Position numbers and translations under genes: made by a program. A model generated the notes under the pieces. It had not been told where the DNA came from, made no database searches, and was given only the letters and a program-made list of their open reading frames with translations. Positions 1 to 8,955 of a stretch of DNA of 48,097 nucleotides are shown piece after piece (position 1 is the first letter of the stretch; each line of letters begins with the position of its first letter). Source of the stretch: Hyphomicrobiales bacterium. GTDB taxonomy: Bacteria; Pseudomonadota; Alphaproteobacteria; Rhizobiales; Rhizobiaceae. Location of the stretch: the NCBI GenBank assembly GCA_011087605.1, contig JAALLE010000021.1:1-48097 (forward strand), given 5' to 3'.

Positions 1-51
1 GATGGGCCGTCTATAAAAGCATCAGGTTGGGGTAGCTGGGTAGTTACCTTT
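1..51 (+). repeat. Left copy of 51-bp terminal inverted repeat
   Basis: Bases 1-51 are the exact reverse complement of 48042-48092. Identity stops at base 52 (g here, c in the other copy). The unit holds an internal imperfect hairpin (GGTAGC at 31-36 against GTTACC at 43-48, one mismatch). Here it lies in the open frame of the metallophosphatase; the right copy is intergenic. No transposase is present. It could be a dispersed genomic repeat where assembly stopped, or a fold-back assembly artefact. Confidence 0.9.
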
Positions 52-1350
52 GTTTATCCAGGTGACCTTTTGTCTCCTTCCATTTTAGGAGGATTTGACA
101 AAGGCGAACACATGATCGAACTGCTGAATATGGCACCGCCAGACATTCTGGTTCCCGGGAACCATGAATATGATTATGGACCGGAAGAGTTCATCAAGCG
201 GATGAATGAAGGCAAATTTGCGAAACTGGCCACTAACACCCGCTACAAGGACGGCTCCAAATTGCCCGGCTTTGAAGACACGATGATGAAAGAATTCAGC
301 GGCGTGAAAATCGGCTTTATGGGACTGACAACCGAAGACACGCCGGACATTTCCTCACCCGGGAATATTACCTTTTCCAGCAATATTGATACTGCGAAAT
401 CCACCGGAGCTGCTTTGCGTGAATCCGGTGCAGATATGGTTGTGGCAGTTGTTCATACAGCCACAAAAATGGATTTCGACCTTCTGTACAAGGCGGGTGT
501 CGATGTTGTGCTGTCCGGTCATGACCACAACCTTCACGTCTTTTATGACGGACGCAAAGCCTTGGTAGAATCCAAAGAAGAAGCGGAATATGTCACCATC
601 ATGGATATCGAGTTTGATGTTGGCGAAAGCCGCGGCAAGCGGCGTGTGCGTTGGTGGCCAAACTTCCGCATCATCGACACCGCCAATGTGACTCCAGACC
701 CAGCGGTTGCCGAAAAAGTCGCGGGCTATGAAGCAACATTGTCAAAGGAACTCGACGTGGCCATCGGGACATCTGATATCGAGCTCGATACCCGTAAAGC
801 CAGCGTACGTACCGGTGAAGCGGCTTTTGGCAATTTGACCGCAGATGCTATGCGCACCGCGGTCGGTGCCGATATTGGCTTTACCAATGGCGGTGGTATT
901 CGCGGCAACAAAATCTATGATGCCGGTCACACCCTTACCCGGCGTGATGTCTTGACCGAACTGCCTTTCGGCAATGGTACGGTGAAGCTGGAAGTTGCTG
1001 GCTCGGTTATATTGGCCGCGTTGGAACATGGTTATCGCTCCGCCCCCGAAGCCCAGGGCGGTTTTCTGCACATTTCCGGCATGAAGGTCACGATTGATAC
1101 GTCCAAACCTGCCGGCAGCCGCGTATCCAACGTGATGGTTGGTGATGCACCGCTGGACCCGGCGAAGATGTACACGCTGGCCACCAACGACTTCATGGGT
1201 CGTGGCGGCGATGGCTATAAGATGCTGCGTAGCGGCAAGGTGCTGATTGACCAGTCATCGGCGAAATTGATGGCCAATGACGTGATGGTCTATGTGCGCA
1301 AACTCGGGACGGTAAAAACCGGGATCGATGGTCGTTTGACGATCAAATAA
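1..1350 (+). CDS. Bifunctional metallophosphatase/5'-nucleotidase, 5'-truncated
   Basis: This is a UshA-type 5'-nucleotidase/2',3'-cyclic phosphodiesterase, normally a secreted or periplasmic two-metal hydrolase of nucleotides. The frame is open to base 1 and reads PGDLLSPS at about bases 58-81, then PGNHEYDYG, VVHTATKMD and SGHDHN, which are metallophosphatase metal-site blocks. The C-terminal 5_nucleotid_C domain shows TNGGGIRG, LPFGNG and TNDFMGRGGDGY. The signal peptide and first metal motif (DxH) are missing because the gene runs off the left edge. The first ATG in view (base 70) lies inside the conserved GD..SPS block, so it is not the true start. The first 17 codons lie in the 51-bp repeat, so their authenticity is uncertain. 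It ends at TAA 1348-1350 before a strong terminator. Confidence 0.9.
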   Translation, partial: DGPSIKASGWGSWVVTFVYPGDLLSPSILGGFDKGEHMIELLNMAPPDILVPGNHEYDYGPEEFIKRMNEGKFAKLATNTRYKDGSKLPGFEDTMMKEFSGVKIGFMGLTTEDTPDISSPGNITFSSNIDTAKSTGAALRESGADMVVAVVHTATKMDFDLLYKAGVDVVLSGHDHNLHVFYDGRKALVESKEEAEYVTIMDIEFDVGESRGKRRVRWWPNFRIIDTANVTPDPAVAEKVAGYEATLSKELDVAIGTSDIELDTRKASVRTGEAAFGNLTADAMRTAVGADIGFTNGGGIRGNKIYDAGHTLTRRDVLTELPFGNGTVKLEVAGSVILAALEHGYRSAPEAQGGFLHISGMKVTIDTSKPAGSRVSNVMVGDAPLDPAKMYTLATNDFMGRGGDGYKMLRSGKVLIDQSSAKLMANDVMVYVRKLGTVKTGIDGRLTIK

Positions 1351-1371
1351 TTCCGCATAAATCATCAATTC

Positions 1372-1401
1372 AAAAGGCCGCTCCATCGGGGCGGCCTTTT
1401 T
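1372..1401. terminator. Bidirectional rho-independent terminator
   Basis: A 13-bp stem pairs 1372-1384 with 1388-1400 (one G-U pair) around a 3-base loop. It is followed by a T run on the + strand, and by T's on the - strand from the A run at 1372-1375. It lies between two convergent genes (stops at 1350 and 1414), so it can serve both. Confidence 0.9.
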
Positions 1402-1413
1402 GTTTCTCGACAA

Positions 1414-2649
1414 TCACGCGTCGTAATCCCGCTCATCTGCAATAACTTTGCCATCATTTGGCAAAGTGTCGACCACTTCCACAGCGCCGCCCAACTTGGT
1501 CACGTCACGCAATGATGCTGCGACCTGTTCCACATCAACATTCTTGCCGGTAACCTGTAGTCGCATGGCATCACGATCCCCGTCACGCTCAACCACCAAT
1601 CTCGCACCAGACAATGCATCGATACGTTTTACGATGACGGCGATCTGTTTGGGGTCGACAAACATGCCCTTGACCTTGGTGCGCTGGTCCGCACGCCCCA
1701 TCCATCCCCTGATACGGGTGTTTGTGCGACCGCAGGGCGATTGACCGGGCAAAATTGCAGACAGATCGCCGGTGCCAAAGCGCACCAATGGATAGGCAGT
1801 TGAAAAATTGGTGACGACCAGTTCGCCAACTTCACCCTCCGCCACCGGGTCATCCGTTCCGGGGCGAACGATTTCGACGATCAGATCTTCATTGATGATC
1901 ATGCCTTCCATCAATTCCCCCTGATGCTGAGTTTCGTAGGCAATCACTCCCAGATCAGCGGTGGCATAGGCTTGCAGAACCTGCACTCCCCGATTGGCAT
2001 ATTCCTCACGCATTGACGGAAACAGAGCCCCTCCGGTAACGAACGCCCGTTTGATGCAAGACAGGTCTGTGCCGGTTTCCTGCGCCTTATCGAGGATGAC
2101 TTTGAGGTAGTCTGGTGTACCTGCATAGGCCACTGGCTGCAGGGCGCTCGCCGCGTCGACCTGCATTTCGGTATTGCCGGTTCCGGCTGGAAATATTGTA
2201 CATCCAAGCGCCCGCAATCCTTCATCAAGAATGAAACCTCCGGGGGTCATGTGATAGGATATCGTACTCTGAACGACATCACCGCGACGAAAGCCAGCGG
2301 CGAACAATGCTCTGGCCCCCAACCACGGGTCTGCACCCAGGCCCTGAGGCTCCCAGATCGGGCCCGGGGAAAGGAAAATGCGGTTGCCAGCCATTTGGTC
2401 GATATTGGCAAATCCGCCAAATGGCGGATCGGCTGTCTGGGCAGCCATCAATTCAGGCTTCCGCAATACCGGAAGACCCGCCAACGATTGCCGATCTATC
2501 ACCGCAGCCAGATCACACCCCTTGAGATGGTTTTTCAGGCCAGTCGAATACTGCACGGCATTCGGGAGATGATCTGCCAGTCGGGCAAAAATCTCGGTTT
2601 CGCGGGTTTGCGGATCCCGACACTCCTGTTGATCAAAATGCTCGCTCAT
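1414..2649 (-). CDS. PaaK-like AMP-dependent acyl/aryl-CoA ligase
   Basis: A 411-residue protein of the phenylacetate-CoA ligase (PaaK/CapK) family, which activates carboxylic acids to acyl-AMP and then CoA thioesters in the cytoplasm. Seen: the adenylate-forming core with SPGPIWEPQG at the usual P-loop position (the normal SSGTTGKP is degenerate), YHMTPGGF, AYATADLG, GELVVTN, RFGTGDLS and a C-terminal ligase domain with RIRGWMGRADQ. The start is supported by GAGGAAAATCC upstream of the ATG. The divergent P-loop is what I recall for the subfamily linked to branched-chain-type ABC transporters, as here. It follows the small membrane protein gene by 17 bases and is probably co-transcribed. The substrate is unknown; an aromatic or branched acid imported by the adjacent system is an inference. 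Confidence 0.85.
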   Translation of the reverse strand: MSEHFDQQECRDPQTRETEIFARLADHLPNAVQYSTGLKNHLKGCDLAAVIDRQSLAGLPVLRKPELMAAQTADPPFGGFANIDQMAGNRIFLSPGPIWEPQGLGADPWLGARALFAAGFRRGDVVQSTISYHMTPGGFILDEGLRALGCTIFPAGTGNTEMQVDAASALQPVAYAGTPDYLKVILDKAQETGTDLSCIKRAFVTGGALFPSMREEYANRGVQVLQAYATADLGVIAYETQHQGELMEGMIINEDLIVEIVRPGTDDPVAEGEVGELVVTNFSTAYPLVRFGTGDLSAILPGQSPCGRTNTRIRGWMGRADQRTKVKGMFVDPKQIAVIVKRIDALSGARLVVERDGDRDAMRLQVTGKNVDVEQVAASLRDVTKLGGAVEVVDTLPNDGKVIADERDYDA

Positions 2650-2666
2650 GGATTTTCCTCGGTGCC

Positions 2667-3134
2667 TCAGTTTTCTTGAATATAAATGCTCTTGTGTTCG
2701 GCAAGCGCCTGCAAAATCTGATCAAGCTTGCCATCCAACGGTGACAGATCGACGATGAAGGCCGGATCGCCATTCTTTGTGGCCTGATTTCCGGGCCACA
2801 GATAGACCCCAAGCTGAAAGTCGTTTTCCGCGCGCTCCAGACGCACATCTTTGATTTCGTCCCAAGGGATGGCCTGCGACGAATATCGGGCATCGAACAA
2901 GCCATCCGGCCGAATTGCAAATACAACGTCATTTCGAAGATAGCGCCAGATCATAGCAGCCGAACAGAAGCTGAAAAATATCAAACCCGATACGAATGTA
3001 ATGGTGTTGGCCTGTGGCAATCCCAACAGCCGCGCGAACAACCACACCAGAAATGAGACAATCAATGTCAGGCCAACGGCGGTAATCACCGAACGGTTGA
3101 AAGAGTTCCTCGAATAGCGATATTGATTGGCCAT
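2667..3134 (-). CDS. Small membrane protein with PH-like domain (STM3941-like)
   Basis: A 155-residue protein. Two hydrophobic helices lie near residues 15-37 and 44-64, followed by a soluble beta-rich stretch (AIRPDGLFDARYSSQAIPWDEI). That pattern resembles bacterial PH/STM3941-type membrane proteins, where a short helical hairpin anchors a PH-like domain. The function is unknown. It precedes the PaaK-like ligase by 17 bases on the same strand. Its start is divergent from the P450 gene, and a TATAAT hexamer sits only 2 bases upstream of the ATG (3137-3142), so the mRNA may be nearly leaderless if that hexamer is used. No clear ribosome binding site is visible. Confidence 0.75.
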   Translation of the reverse strand: MANQYRYSRNSFNRSVITAVGLTLIVSFLVWLFARLLGLPQANTITFVSGLIFFSFCSAAMIWRYLRNDVVFAIRPDGLFDARYSSQAIPWDEIKDVRLERAENDFQLGVYLWPGNQATKNGDPAFIVDLSPLDGKLDQILQALAEHKSIYIQEN

Positions 3135-3221
3135 TGATTATACATAAGGGGCATTCTGTGGTTGGACAATTGCGATCATGGCCTGTTCAGCGGTTTGCGC
3201 ACAAATGACGGACTCAACTTC

Positions 3222-4457
3222 ATGACAGACCATCCATCCCCGCTGCTTGATCCGCTCGACCCGCAGTTTGCATGCGACCCCTATGCGGTATATGCGCAAT
3301 TGCGGGATCTTGATGAGCCCTATTTCTATGAAGATCTGAATATGTGGATGCTGTCGCGCTATGACGATGTCTGCACCATTGCAACGTCACCCCATGCGGT
3401 ACGCTCGTTGGTCGGAATTGCCGATGACCAGGAGATCGCCCAATGGCAGCGCCAGGCCAACTGGCACGATATGCCGTATCACGAGCGGGTGGTTCAATTC
3501 AGCCTGTTGGACAGCGATGGCGATGTTCATCGTCGCCTGCGCAGACAAATTTTTGGAGAGTTCAAGGGCGATTCAATAGCCTATCTCGAGCCTGTCGTTC
3601 AGACCCACGTCGATCAGCTTCTGGACGGCTTGGAGGAACGGTCTCAGGTCGACTTTATGGAAGATTTTGCAGTCCATATTCCGGGATACGTCATCGGGCA
3701 CCTTTTGGGGGCACCGGCTGAAGATTGCCATCAATTGAGGCTTTGGTCAGAACAGGTCGTGCAGTTTTTTGATGTCGATCGAAGCGATGAAAAGAAACAG
3801 ATTGCCGAGCGGGCAACCCGTGATTTTTTTCATTACCTGTGCGATTTGAAAGCCGATCGCGCGGTGACCCCCAAAAACGATTTGATATCCAAAATGATTG
3901 TCGATGAAAGGGCGGGAAAATACAGCGAAGATGAATTCATCTCCACCTGCATGTTGATCCTGATGGCTGGCCACGGATCAACAATCGATGTGCTGGGCAG
4001 TGGCATGCATACATTGTTGACCCATCGAGATGCGCTGCAAACGTTGCGAGCTTCGCCGTCAGCACTGCCGCTCGCGATTCAGGAGATGTTTCGCTACGAA
4101 CCGCCATTGCCGTTTTTTCACCGTCACGCAACACGCGAGGTCAATATCCGGGACCACAGATTTCCTGCCGGCACGACATTCGGCTTGCTCTATGGCGCGG
4201 CAAACCGCGACACAGAACAATTTGAACAGGCCGACAGTTTTGTCATCGACCGAAGTCCAAATCGCCATCTGGCTTTCGGTCTCGGTGCACATTTGTGCCT
4301 TGGCAACAATCTGGCGCGGCTGAACATGAAAATCATTTTCGAAACCCTGTTGCGGCGGTTTCCCAGTATTGAGTTGGTTGATGAAACCGTTGAATACAAA
4401 CCGGGACTGTCGGTTCGCGGGCCGAAAAAGCTCAATATCGCATGGTCGGTAACCTGA
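3222..4457 (+). CDS. Cytochrome P450
   Basis: A soluble bacterial P450 of 411 residues, a haem-thiolate monooxygenase acting on a small organic substrate. The haem loop FGLGAHLCLGN has the ligand at Cys359. The ExxR motif is EMFR, with the RHATR region after it. The I-helix reads AGHGST (249-254): the usual acidic residue is Gly252 and the catalytic Thr is Ser253, an unusual oxygen-activation site. The frame extends upstream to a TTG at 3162, but the ATG at 3222 (MTDHPSPLLDPLDP) matches the usual family N-terminus; no strong ribosome binding site helps decide. No ferredoxin or reductase gene is adjacent. It sits alone, convergent with livF and divergent from the small membrane protein, as an insertion in an otherwise leftward cluster. 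Confidence 0.93.
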   Translation: MTDHPSPLLDPLDPQFACDPYAVYAQLRDLDEPYFYEDLNMWMLSRYDDVCTIATSPHAVRSLVGIADDQEIAQWQRQANWHDMPYHERVVQFSLLDSDGDVHRRLRRQIFGEFKGDSIAYLEPVVQTHVDQLLDGLEERSQVDFMEDFAVHIPGYVIGHLLGAPAEDCHQLRLWSEQVVQFFDVDRSDEKKQIAERATRDFFHYLCDLKADRAVTPKNDLISKMIVDERAGKYSEDEFISTCMLILMAGHGSTIDVLGSGMHTLLTHRDALQTLRASPSALPLAIQEMFRYEPPLPFFHRHATREVNIRDHRFPAGTTFGLLYGAANRDTEQFEQADSFVIDRSPNRHLAFGLGAHLCLGNNLARLNMKIIFETLLRRFPSIELVDETVEYKPGLSVRGPKKLNIAWSVT

Positions 4458-4475
4458 TCGCGGATGCGCCTATAA

Positions 4476-5306
4476 TCAGGCCAGCCAGCGCTTGCGGCGC
4501 TTATAATGTTTGACATCACGAAAGGACTTACGTCCCTCACCACCAACGCCAAGATAAAATTCTTTCACGTCTTCGTTCTCACGCAAGGCGGCGCCTTCGC
4601 CATCCAAAACGACACGACCGGATTCAAGAATATAACCATAAGTGGCATAGCGCAGGGCAATGTTGGTATTTTGCTCTGCCAACAAAAAGGAAACCCCTTC
4701 GTTGGAATTGAGTTTCTTGACGATTTCAAAAATTTCCTCAACCAGCTGAGGCGCCAGCCCCATGGATGGTTCATCCAGCAGGATCATGTCCGGCTTGGAC
4801 ATCAAGGCGCGCCCAATGGCGCACATCTGCTGTTCGCCACCTGATGTGTAGCCGGCAAGTGAAGTTCGCCTCTCTCGCAGGCGGGGAAAATAGCTATAAA
4901 CCAATTCAAGATCCGCTTTGATCGCAGCAGCACCATCCTTGCGGGTGAACGCACCCGTCAACAGATTTTCTTCAACGGTCAGATGACCAAAACAATGACG
5001 CCCCTCCATGACCTGAATGCAGCCACGCCGGACAAGATCATTGGGCGACAAAGACTGAATCTCTTCTCCCTTAAAAAGGATATTGCCCTTGGTCACATCA
5101 CCACGCTCTGCCCCCAGCAAATTGGAGATGGCCTTCAAAGTTGTTGTCTTACCAGCCCCGTTGGCACCGAGGATGGCGACAATTCCACCGCGCGGCACGG
5201 TTAAAGACACGCCCTTCAATACCAGGATCACGTGATCATAGATCACTTCGATATTGTTGACTTCAAGAATGGTCTCGGCGGGTGAAATTTCTTCAGCAGT
5301 CGACAT
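4476..5306 (-). CDS. livF: Branched-chain-type ABC transporter ATP-binding protein LivF
   Basis: A 276-residue ABC ATPase, one of the two nucleotide-binding subunits of a HAAT-family importer. Walker A is GANGAGKTT, the signature is TSGGEQQ (Leu of LSGGQ replaced), Walker B is MILLDEPSMGL, and the switch His is replaced in LLAEQNT as is usual for LivF. It has a C-terminal basic tail (KHYKRRKRWLA). It lies downstream of the binding-protein gene, separated from it by a strong terminator, so it is probably expressed by read-through at a lower level. The substrate is not shown by sequence; the two CoA ligases in the cluster point to organic acids or aromatic compounds rather than simple leucine uptake. 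Confidence 0.92.
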   Translation of the reverse strand: MSTAEEISPAETILEVNNIEVIYDHVILVLKGVSLTVPRGGIVAILGANGAGKTTTLKAISNLLGAERGDVTKGNILFKGEEIQSLSPNDLVRRGCIQVMEGRHCFGHLTVEENLLTGAFTRKDGAAAIKADLELVYSYFPRLRERRTSLAGYTSGGEQQMCAIGRALMSKPDMILLDEPSMGLAPQLVEEIFEIVKKLNSNEGVSFLLAEQNTNIALRYATYGYILESGRVVLDGEGAALRENEDVKEFYLGVGGEGRKSFRDVKHYKRRKRWLA

Positions 5307-5351
5307 GAAATTCTCTAATATTTACGAGATTGAAACAGGCTTTTAAAAATC

Positions 5352-5384
5352 AAAAAGACGAACCCGAGCTTTGCCGGGTTCGTC
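5352..5384 (-). terminator. Rho-independent terminator after the binding-protein gene
   Basis: A perfect 10-bp stem (GACGAACCCG at 5357-5366 with its complement at 5375-5384, 8-base loop) is followed on the - strand by TTTTT (5352-5356). It lies 22 bases after the stop of the ABC binding protein and before livF. It probably lets the binding protein be made in excess over LivF. Confidence 0.88.
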
Positions 5385-5406
5385 CAAATTTCAGATCAGT
5401 GCAAAC

Positions 5407-6714
5407 TTAACCGCAGGTCTGACCCTTCCAGTCCGGCTTGTCAGCAACATATTTGTTGGCTGCTTCTTCAAGCAATGGACGCACCACATCGGTCATCGGT
5501 GAAATCAGATCGGATGCCTTGTTGAAGGTTGATCCGTCCCACTGTTGAATAAAGACCGCGCCTGAACCTTCGTGGTCAGCGCAAGATCCGGAAATCGCAC
5601 CGGTGAAGCCTTCAAGACCCAGCTCCTTCAAACGAGCGTCGGTCAGCTTGAAGTTCTCCAGTCCGACACGCATGTCGGCGCCGGTGATAACCTTCTTGCC
5701 GGTCATTTTCTGGGCTGTGGCAATAGCTTCAGCCACAATCACTGCGTTAAACAGACCACGGTTATACAGCACGTTGCCAACATCTTCCGGATTGGCCTGC
5801 GTATTGCCAGCACTGACGACATGTTTGATCACGTCCTGAAGCGCCGGGTAATCTGTACCGATGCCTGAGAAATTGGCACCCAGATAACCTTTGCCGGGAT
5901 CGCCAACAGGCTTCAGGTCAGCATGCGCTGACGACCACCAATTGCCGATGAATTTATCCATCGGATAGCGGATCTTAGCGGCTTCCTTGATGGCCGTTGC
6001 GTTCATAGCACCCCAACCCCACATGATCATCCAGTCAGGACGCTCTTTGCGGACGTTCAGCCACTGGGAACCCTGGCTCTGCATTTCCTTCACACCGACT
6101 GGGAATTTGGCAACTTCAAAGCCAAGCTTAGGTGCCAGATTGTCGAGCAAAGGAATTGGCTCTTTACCATAGCCAACATCAAGATAGATGAAGCCGATTT
6201 TCTTACCCTTCAATCCACCATTGGAATCGATATATTTCAGGATCGAAGACATCTGGCTCCAATAAGAAGTCGGATAGGTGAAGGTCCAGGGGAACTTCTC
6301 ACCGATCGCAGCAGCCGACAGGCCATAGCCCATTGACAGAATTGGAATCTCATCGACCGGAGCTTTCGGGATCAACTGAAGCGTGATGCCGGTTGAATAG
6401 GGATTATAGACAAGCGCCCCCTTGCCTTTGGTTGCTTCATAGCATTCCACACCCTTTTGAGCGTTGTAGCCGGTCTCACATTCTTCAACGTTGACTTTGA
6501 CGCCGCCAATGCCGCCGTCGCGGGCATTGAGCATGTTGAGATAATCCGCAAAGCCATTGGCAATTGGAATTCCGCCACCCGCGAATGCGCCGGTGCGGTA
6601 GCTGAGAGATGGAACGTAAAGTTCTTCGGCAGCCACTGTCGCGGCTGTTGATAGCGTGCCTGTGACGGCCAAAGCCGTTGCTGCCACGCCCATGACAAGA
6701 GATTGGATTCTCAT
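5407..6714 (-). CDS. ABC transporter substrate-binding protein (HAAT/LivK type)
   Basis: A 435-residue periplasmic binding protein of the branched-chain amino acid/amide family. The start at 6714 is chosen because GGAGG lies 8 bases upstream and MRIQSLVMGVAATALAV begins a clear Sec signal peptide, cleaved near VAA-EEL. An upstream in-frame extension to 6810 lacks these. The mature part shows the peripla_BP_6-like pattern (YVPSLSYRTGAFAGGGIPIANG, then an FTYPTSYWSQM block). It belongs to the longer binding proteins found with FadD/PaaK-linked liv clusters. It lies between livM and a terminator that separates it from livF. The ligand is unknown. Confidence 0.9.
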   Translation of the reverse strand: MRIQSLVMGVAATALAVTGTLSTAATVAAEELYVPSLSYRTGAFAGGGIPIANGFADYLNMLNARDGGIGGVKVNVEECETGYNAQKGVECYEATKGKGALVYNPYSTGITLQLIPKAPVDEIPILSMGYGLSAAAIGEKFPWTFTYPTSYWSQMSSILKYIDSNGGLKGKKIGFIYLDVGYGKEPIPLLDNLAPKLGFEVAKFPVGVKEMQSQGSQWLNVRKERPDWMIMWGWGAMNATAIKEAAKIRYPMDKFIGNWWSSAHADLKPVGDPGKGYLGANFSGIGTDYPALQDVIKHVVSAGNTQANPEDVGNVLYNRGLFNAVIVAEAIATAQKMTGKKVITGADMRVGLENFKLTDARLKELGLEGFTGAISGSCADHEGSGAVFIQQWDGSTFNKASDLISPMTDVVRPLLEEAANKYVADKPDWKGQTCG

Positions 6715-6850
6715 TGTTGTCCTCCGGTTATTGGCGCCTCCCAGCGCCTTACTTTGAAACCTTAAAAATTCAGGCAGGAACCCGGTTTCGTTCGTTCCAC
6801 CTGCTAGCATCTCCGCAACCCGTGCGGTTCCGACCTTAATCCTATCGCGT

Positions 6851-7927
6851 TTATCCGTAGGGGAAAGGCCAATTCCTCAGTTTCTCTTTTACAATCTGCC
6901 ACAGCCTTGCAAATCCATGCGGTTCGACAATCAAAAAGAAGATAATCAGCGCGCCAATCACCATGCGCGAAATGTGGTCGACAGTTGAAGCATTCACCGC
7001 CAGCCCCATCATTTCCGGTAACGCACGGACAAAGATCGGCAGCCCAAATATAAACGCTGCCCCCAGAAAACAACCAATCAGCGACCCCATGCCACCGATG
7101 ATGACCATGAAGAGAACCTGAAAGGATACATTGATCGAGAAGCTTTCCACCTCTGCCGCACCAAGCCACATGAAGACCATCAACGCGCCTGCCACTCCAC
7201 AGAAATAAGACGAGACGGCGAAGGCCGAAAGCTTGGCGTTGAGCGGTTTGATCCCCATCAATTCGGCCGCAATATCCATGTCGCGGATCATCATCCACGA
7301 ACGGCCAATACGACCACGGATAATATTTGACGCAATCCAGGTCAGTCCGATTATCATTGCCAATATGACGTAGTATCGCACCGAAGGTGTCGCCGATGGT
7401 CCGGTGATCGGCACACTCAACAGGGTCCTTGTCGGCACTTCAATCGCGCCTGAATCGTTATAATTGTAAAGCCAGGGAATGCGGATGAAACACCATTCAA
7501 GAAAGAATTGTGCCGCGAGCGTGGTGATGGCCAGATAAAGGCCTTTAATGCGCAGGCTCGGCAAGCCGAACACGCAGCCAATGCCGGCAGCAAAGAAACC
7601 CGACAACAATATGTGAATGAGTATGTTTACGTCAGGAAATATCGTTGCAAGCTTGTAGCAGGAATAGGCACCGACCCCCATAAAGGCTCCCGTACCCAGA
7701 GATAATTGCCCGCAATAGCCGGTCAGAATATTGAGCCCAATCGACGCCAGAGCGAAAATCAAAAACGGGATCATGAAAGAGTTGATGAGGAAGTCGCTGC
7801 CAAACAGCGGCACCAACAGCGCAGCGACGATGATCAGGCCAAGCCCCACCCTGTCCTGCAAAATGGGAAAGATCGCCTGATCAGCCTTGTAACTCGTCTT
7901 GAACTGACCGGCTTCGCGGTAAAACAT
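6851..7927 (-). CDS. livM: Branched-chain-type ABC transporter permease LivM
   Basis: A 358-residue inner-membrane permease with about nine hydrophobic segments. It has an N-terminal cytoplasmic stretch (MFYREAGQFKTSYKAD) and LivM hallmarks such as ILTGYCGQLSLGTGAFMGVGAY, FGLPSLRIKGLYLAITTLA and GGMGSLIG. It pairs with LivH to form the translocation channel of the importer. It starts 43 bases after the livH stop. The 136 bases between its stop and the binding-protein start hold only a weak 5-bp hairpin near 6814-6830; a separate promoter for the binding protein could lie there but is not evident. Confidence 0.93.
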   Translation of the reverse strand: MFYREAGQFKTSYKADQAIFPILQDRVGLGLIIVAALLVPLFGSDFLINSFMIPFLIFALASIGLNILTGYCGQLSLGTGAFMGVGAYSCYKLATIFPDVNILIHILLSGFFAAGIGCVFGLPSLRIKGLYLAITTLAAQFFLEWCFIRIPWLYNYNDSGAIEVPTRTLLSVPITGPSATPSVRYYVILAMIIGLTWIASNIIRGRIGRSWMMIRDMDIAAELMGIKPLNAKLSAFAVSSYFCGVAGALMVFMWLGAAEVESFSINVSFQVLFMVIIGGMGSLIGCFLGAAFIFGLPIFVRALPEMMGLAVNASTVDHISRMVIGALIIFFLIVEPHGFARLWQIVKEKLRNWPFPYG

Positions 7928-7970
7928 CAGCTCACTTTCCTCATTGTTTCAATCGACAGGGTCATGTGCA

Positions 7971-8930
7971 TTACACCCGCTCGATAATTTTTTCACCGAA
8001 CAGGCCCTGAGGCCGGAACAGCAAAAAGATCAACGCCAGAACATAGGCAAACCACGCTTCAACGCCGCCGCCAAAAATTCCACCCCAATAAACTTCAAAT
8101 ACTTTTTCGCCTATGCCGATGATGAGTCCGCCCACAATCGCCCCGGGAATTGAAGTAAATCCGCCAAGGATCAACACAGCCAGCGCTTTTAGGGCAATGA
8201 CTTCCAGAGCAAAGGATACATCGGAACGGGCGCCCCACATGATACCTGTCACCAACGCCACAATGCCGGCGGCAAACCAGACAATAACCCAGATCTGGTT
8301 CAGTGAAATACCAACTGAGAGCGCTGCCTGATGGTCATCAGCCACCGCGCGCAATGCCCGGCCAATACGCGTCTTGGAGAAGAACAGTGCCAGACCGGCC
8401 ACCATCAAACCGGCAATGATGATCGCCGCGACGTCGAGGTGTTGAAAGGTCACCCGACCGCCCAGCACATGCCAGTCGGTTGCTCCGGTCGGCAAGCCCA
8501 GTTCTTCGGTGATCATGCTTTGCGGTTCGCCACCGAATATGGTTTCCCCCGCTCCCTGCAGGAACAAGGTCAAGCCAATCGTTGCCATCAATAAGATGGC
8601 ATCCGGTTGCCCCACCAATGGTCGCAGTACTATCCGCTCAATGCCCATTGCCAGCAGTCCCATTATGGCCACCGCCAATATCAACGCGATCCATGCCGGC
8701 ACACCAAATTTGGTATGCAGCGAGACCAGCGCCAATGCGGCAAACACCACCATGATGCCCTGGGCAAAATTGAACACGCCGGACGCCTTGAAGATCAGCA
8801 CAAAACCCAATGCAATCAAGGCGTAGAGAATGCCGGAGACGAAGCCTTCCCACAGTGTTTGAATAAACAAATCAGGGATATCGGCGATCAATATGAACGG
8901 CTCAATGAAAATTTCGTTCAGCAGTCCCAT
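7971..8930 (-). CDS. livH: Branched-chain-type ABC transporter permease LivH
   Basis: A 319-residue integral membrane permease with LivH family features: GFVSGILYALIALGFVLIFKASGVFNFAQG near residues 29-58, ERIVLRPLVG, the RALRAVADDHQAALSVGI loop that contacts the ATPase, and GGFTSIPGAIVGGLIIG. The start is supported by a GGGGGATAAG ribosome binding site upstream of the ATG. It follows the 50-residue membrane protein gene by 25 bases. The N-terminal 25 residues before the first membrane helix are longer than in classic LivH. Confidence 0.93.
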   Translation of the reverse strand: MGLLNEIFIEPFILIADIPDLFIQTLWEGFVSGILYALIALGFVLIFKASGVFNFAQGIMVVFAALALVSLHTKFGVPAWIALILAVAIMGLLAMGIERIVLRPLVGQPDAILLMATIGLTLFLQGAGETIFGGEPQSMITEELGLPTGATDWHVLGGRVTFQHLDVAAIIIAGLMVAGLALFFSKTRIGRALRAVADDHQAALSVGISLNQIWVIVWFAAGIVALVTGIMWGARSDVSFALEVIALKALAVLILGGFTSIPGAIVGGLIIGIGEKVFEVYWGGIFGGGVEAWFAYVLALIFLLFRPQGLFGEKIIERV

Positions 8931-8955
8931 TACTTATCCCCCACCAATGTCATTG

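Noticed and set aside
3162-3221. TTG at 3162 as the P450 start
   Set aside because: The extra 20 residues have no family match, and the ATG at 3222 gives the usual P450 length and N-terminus.
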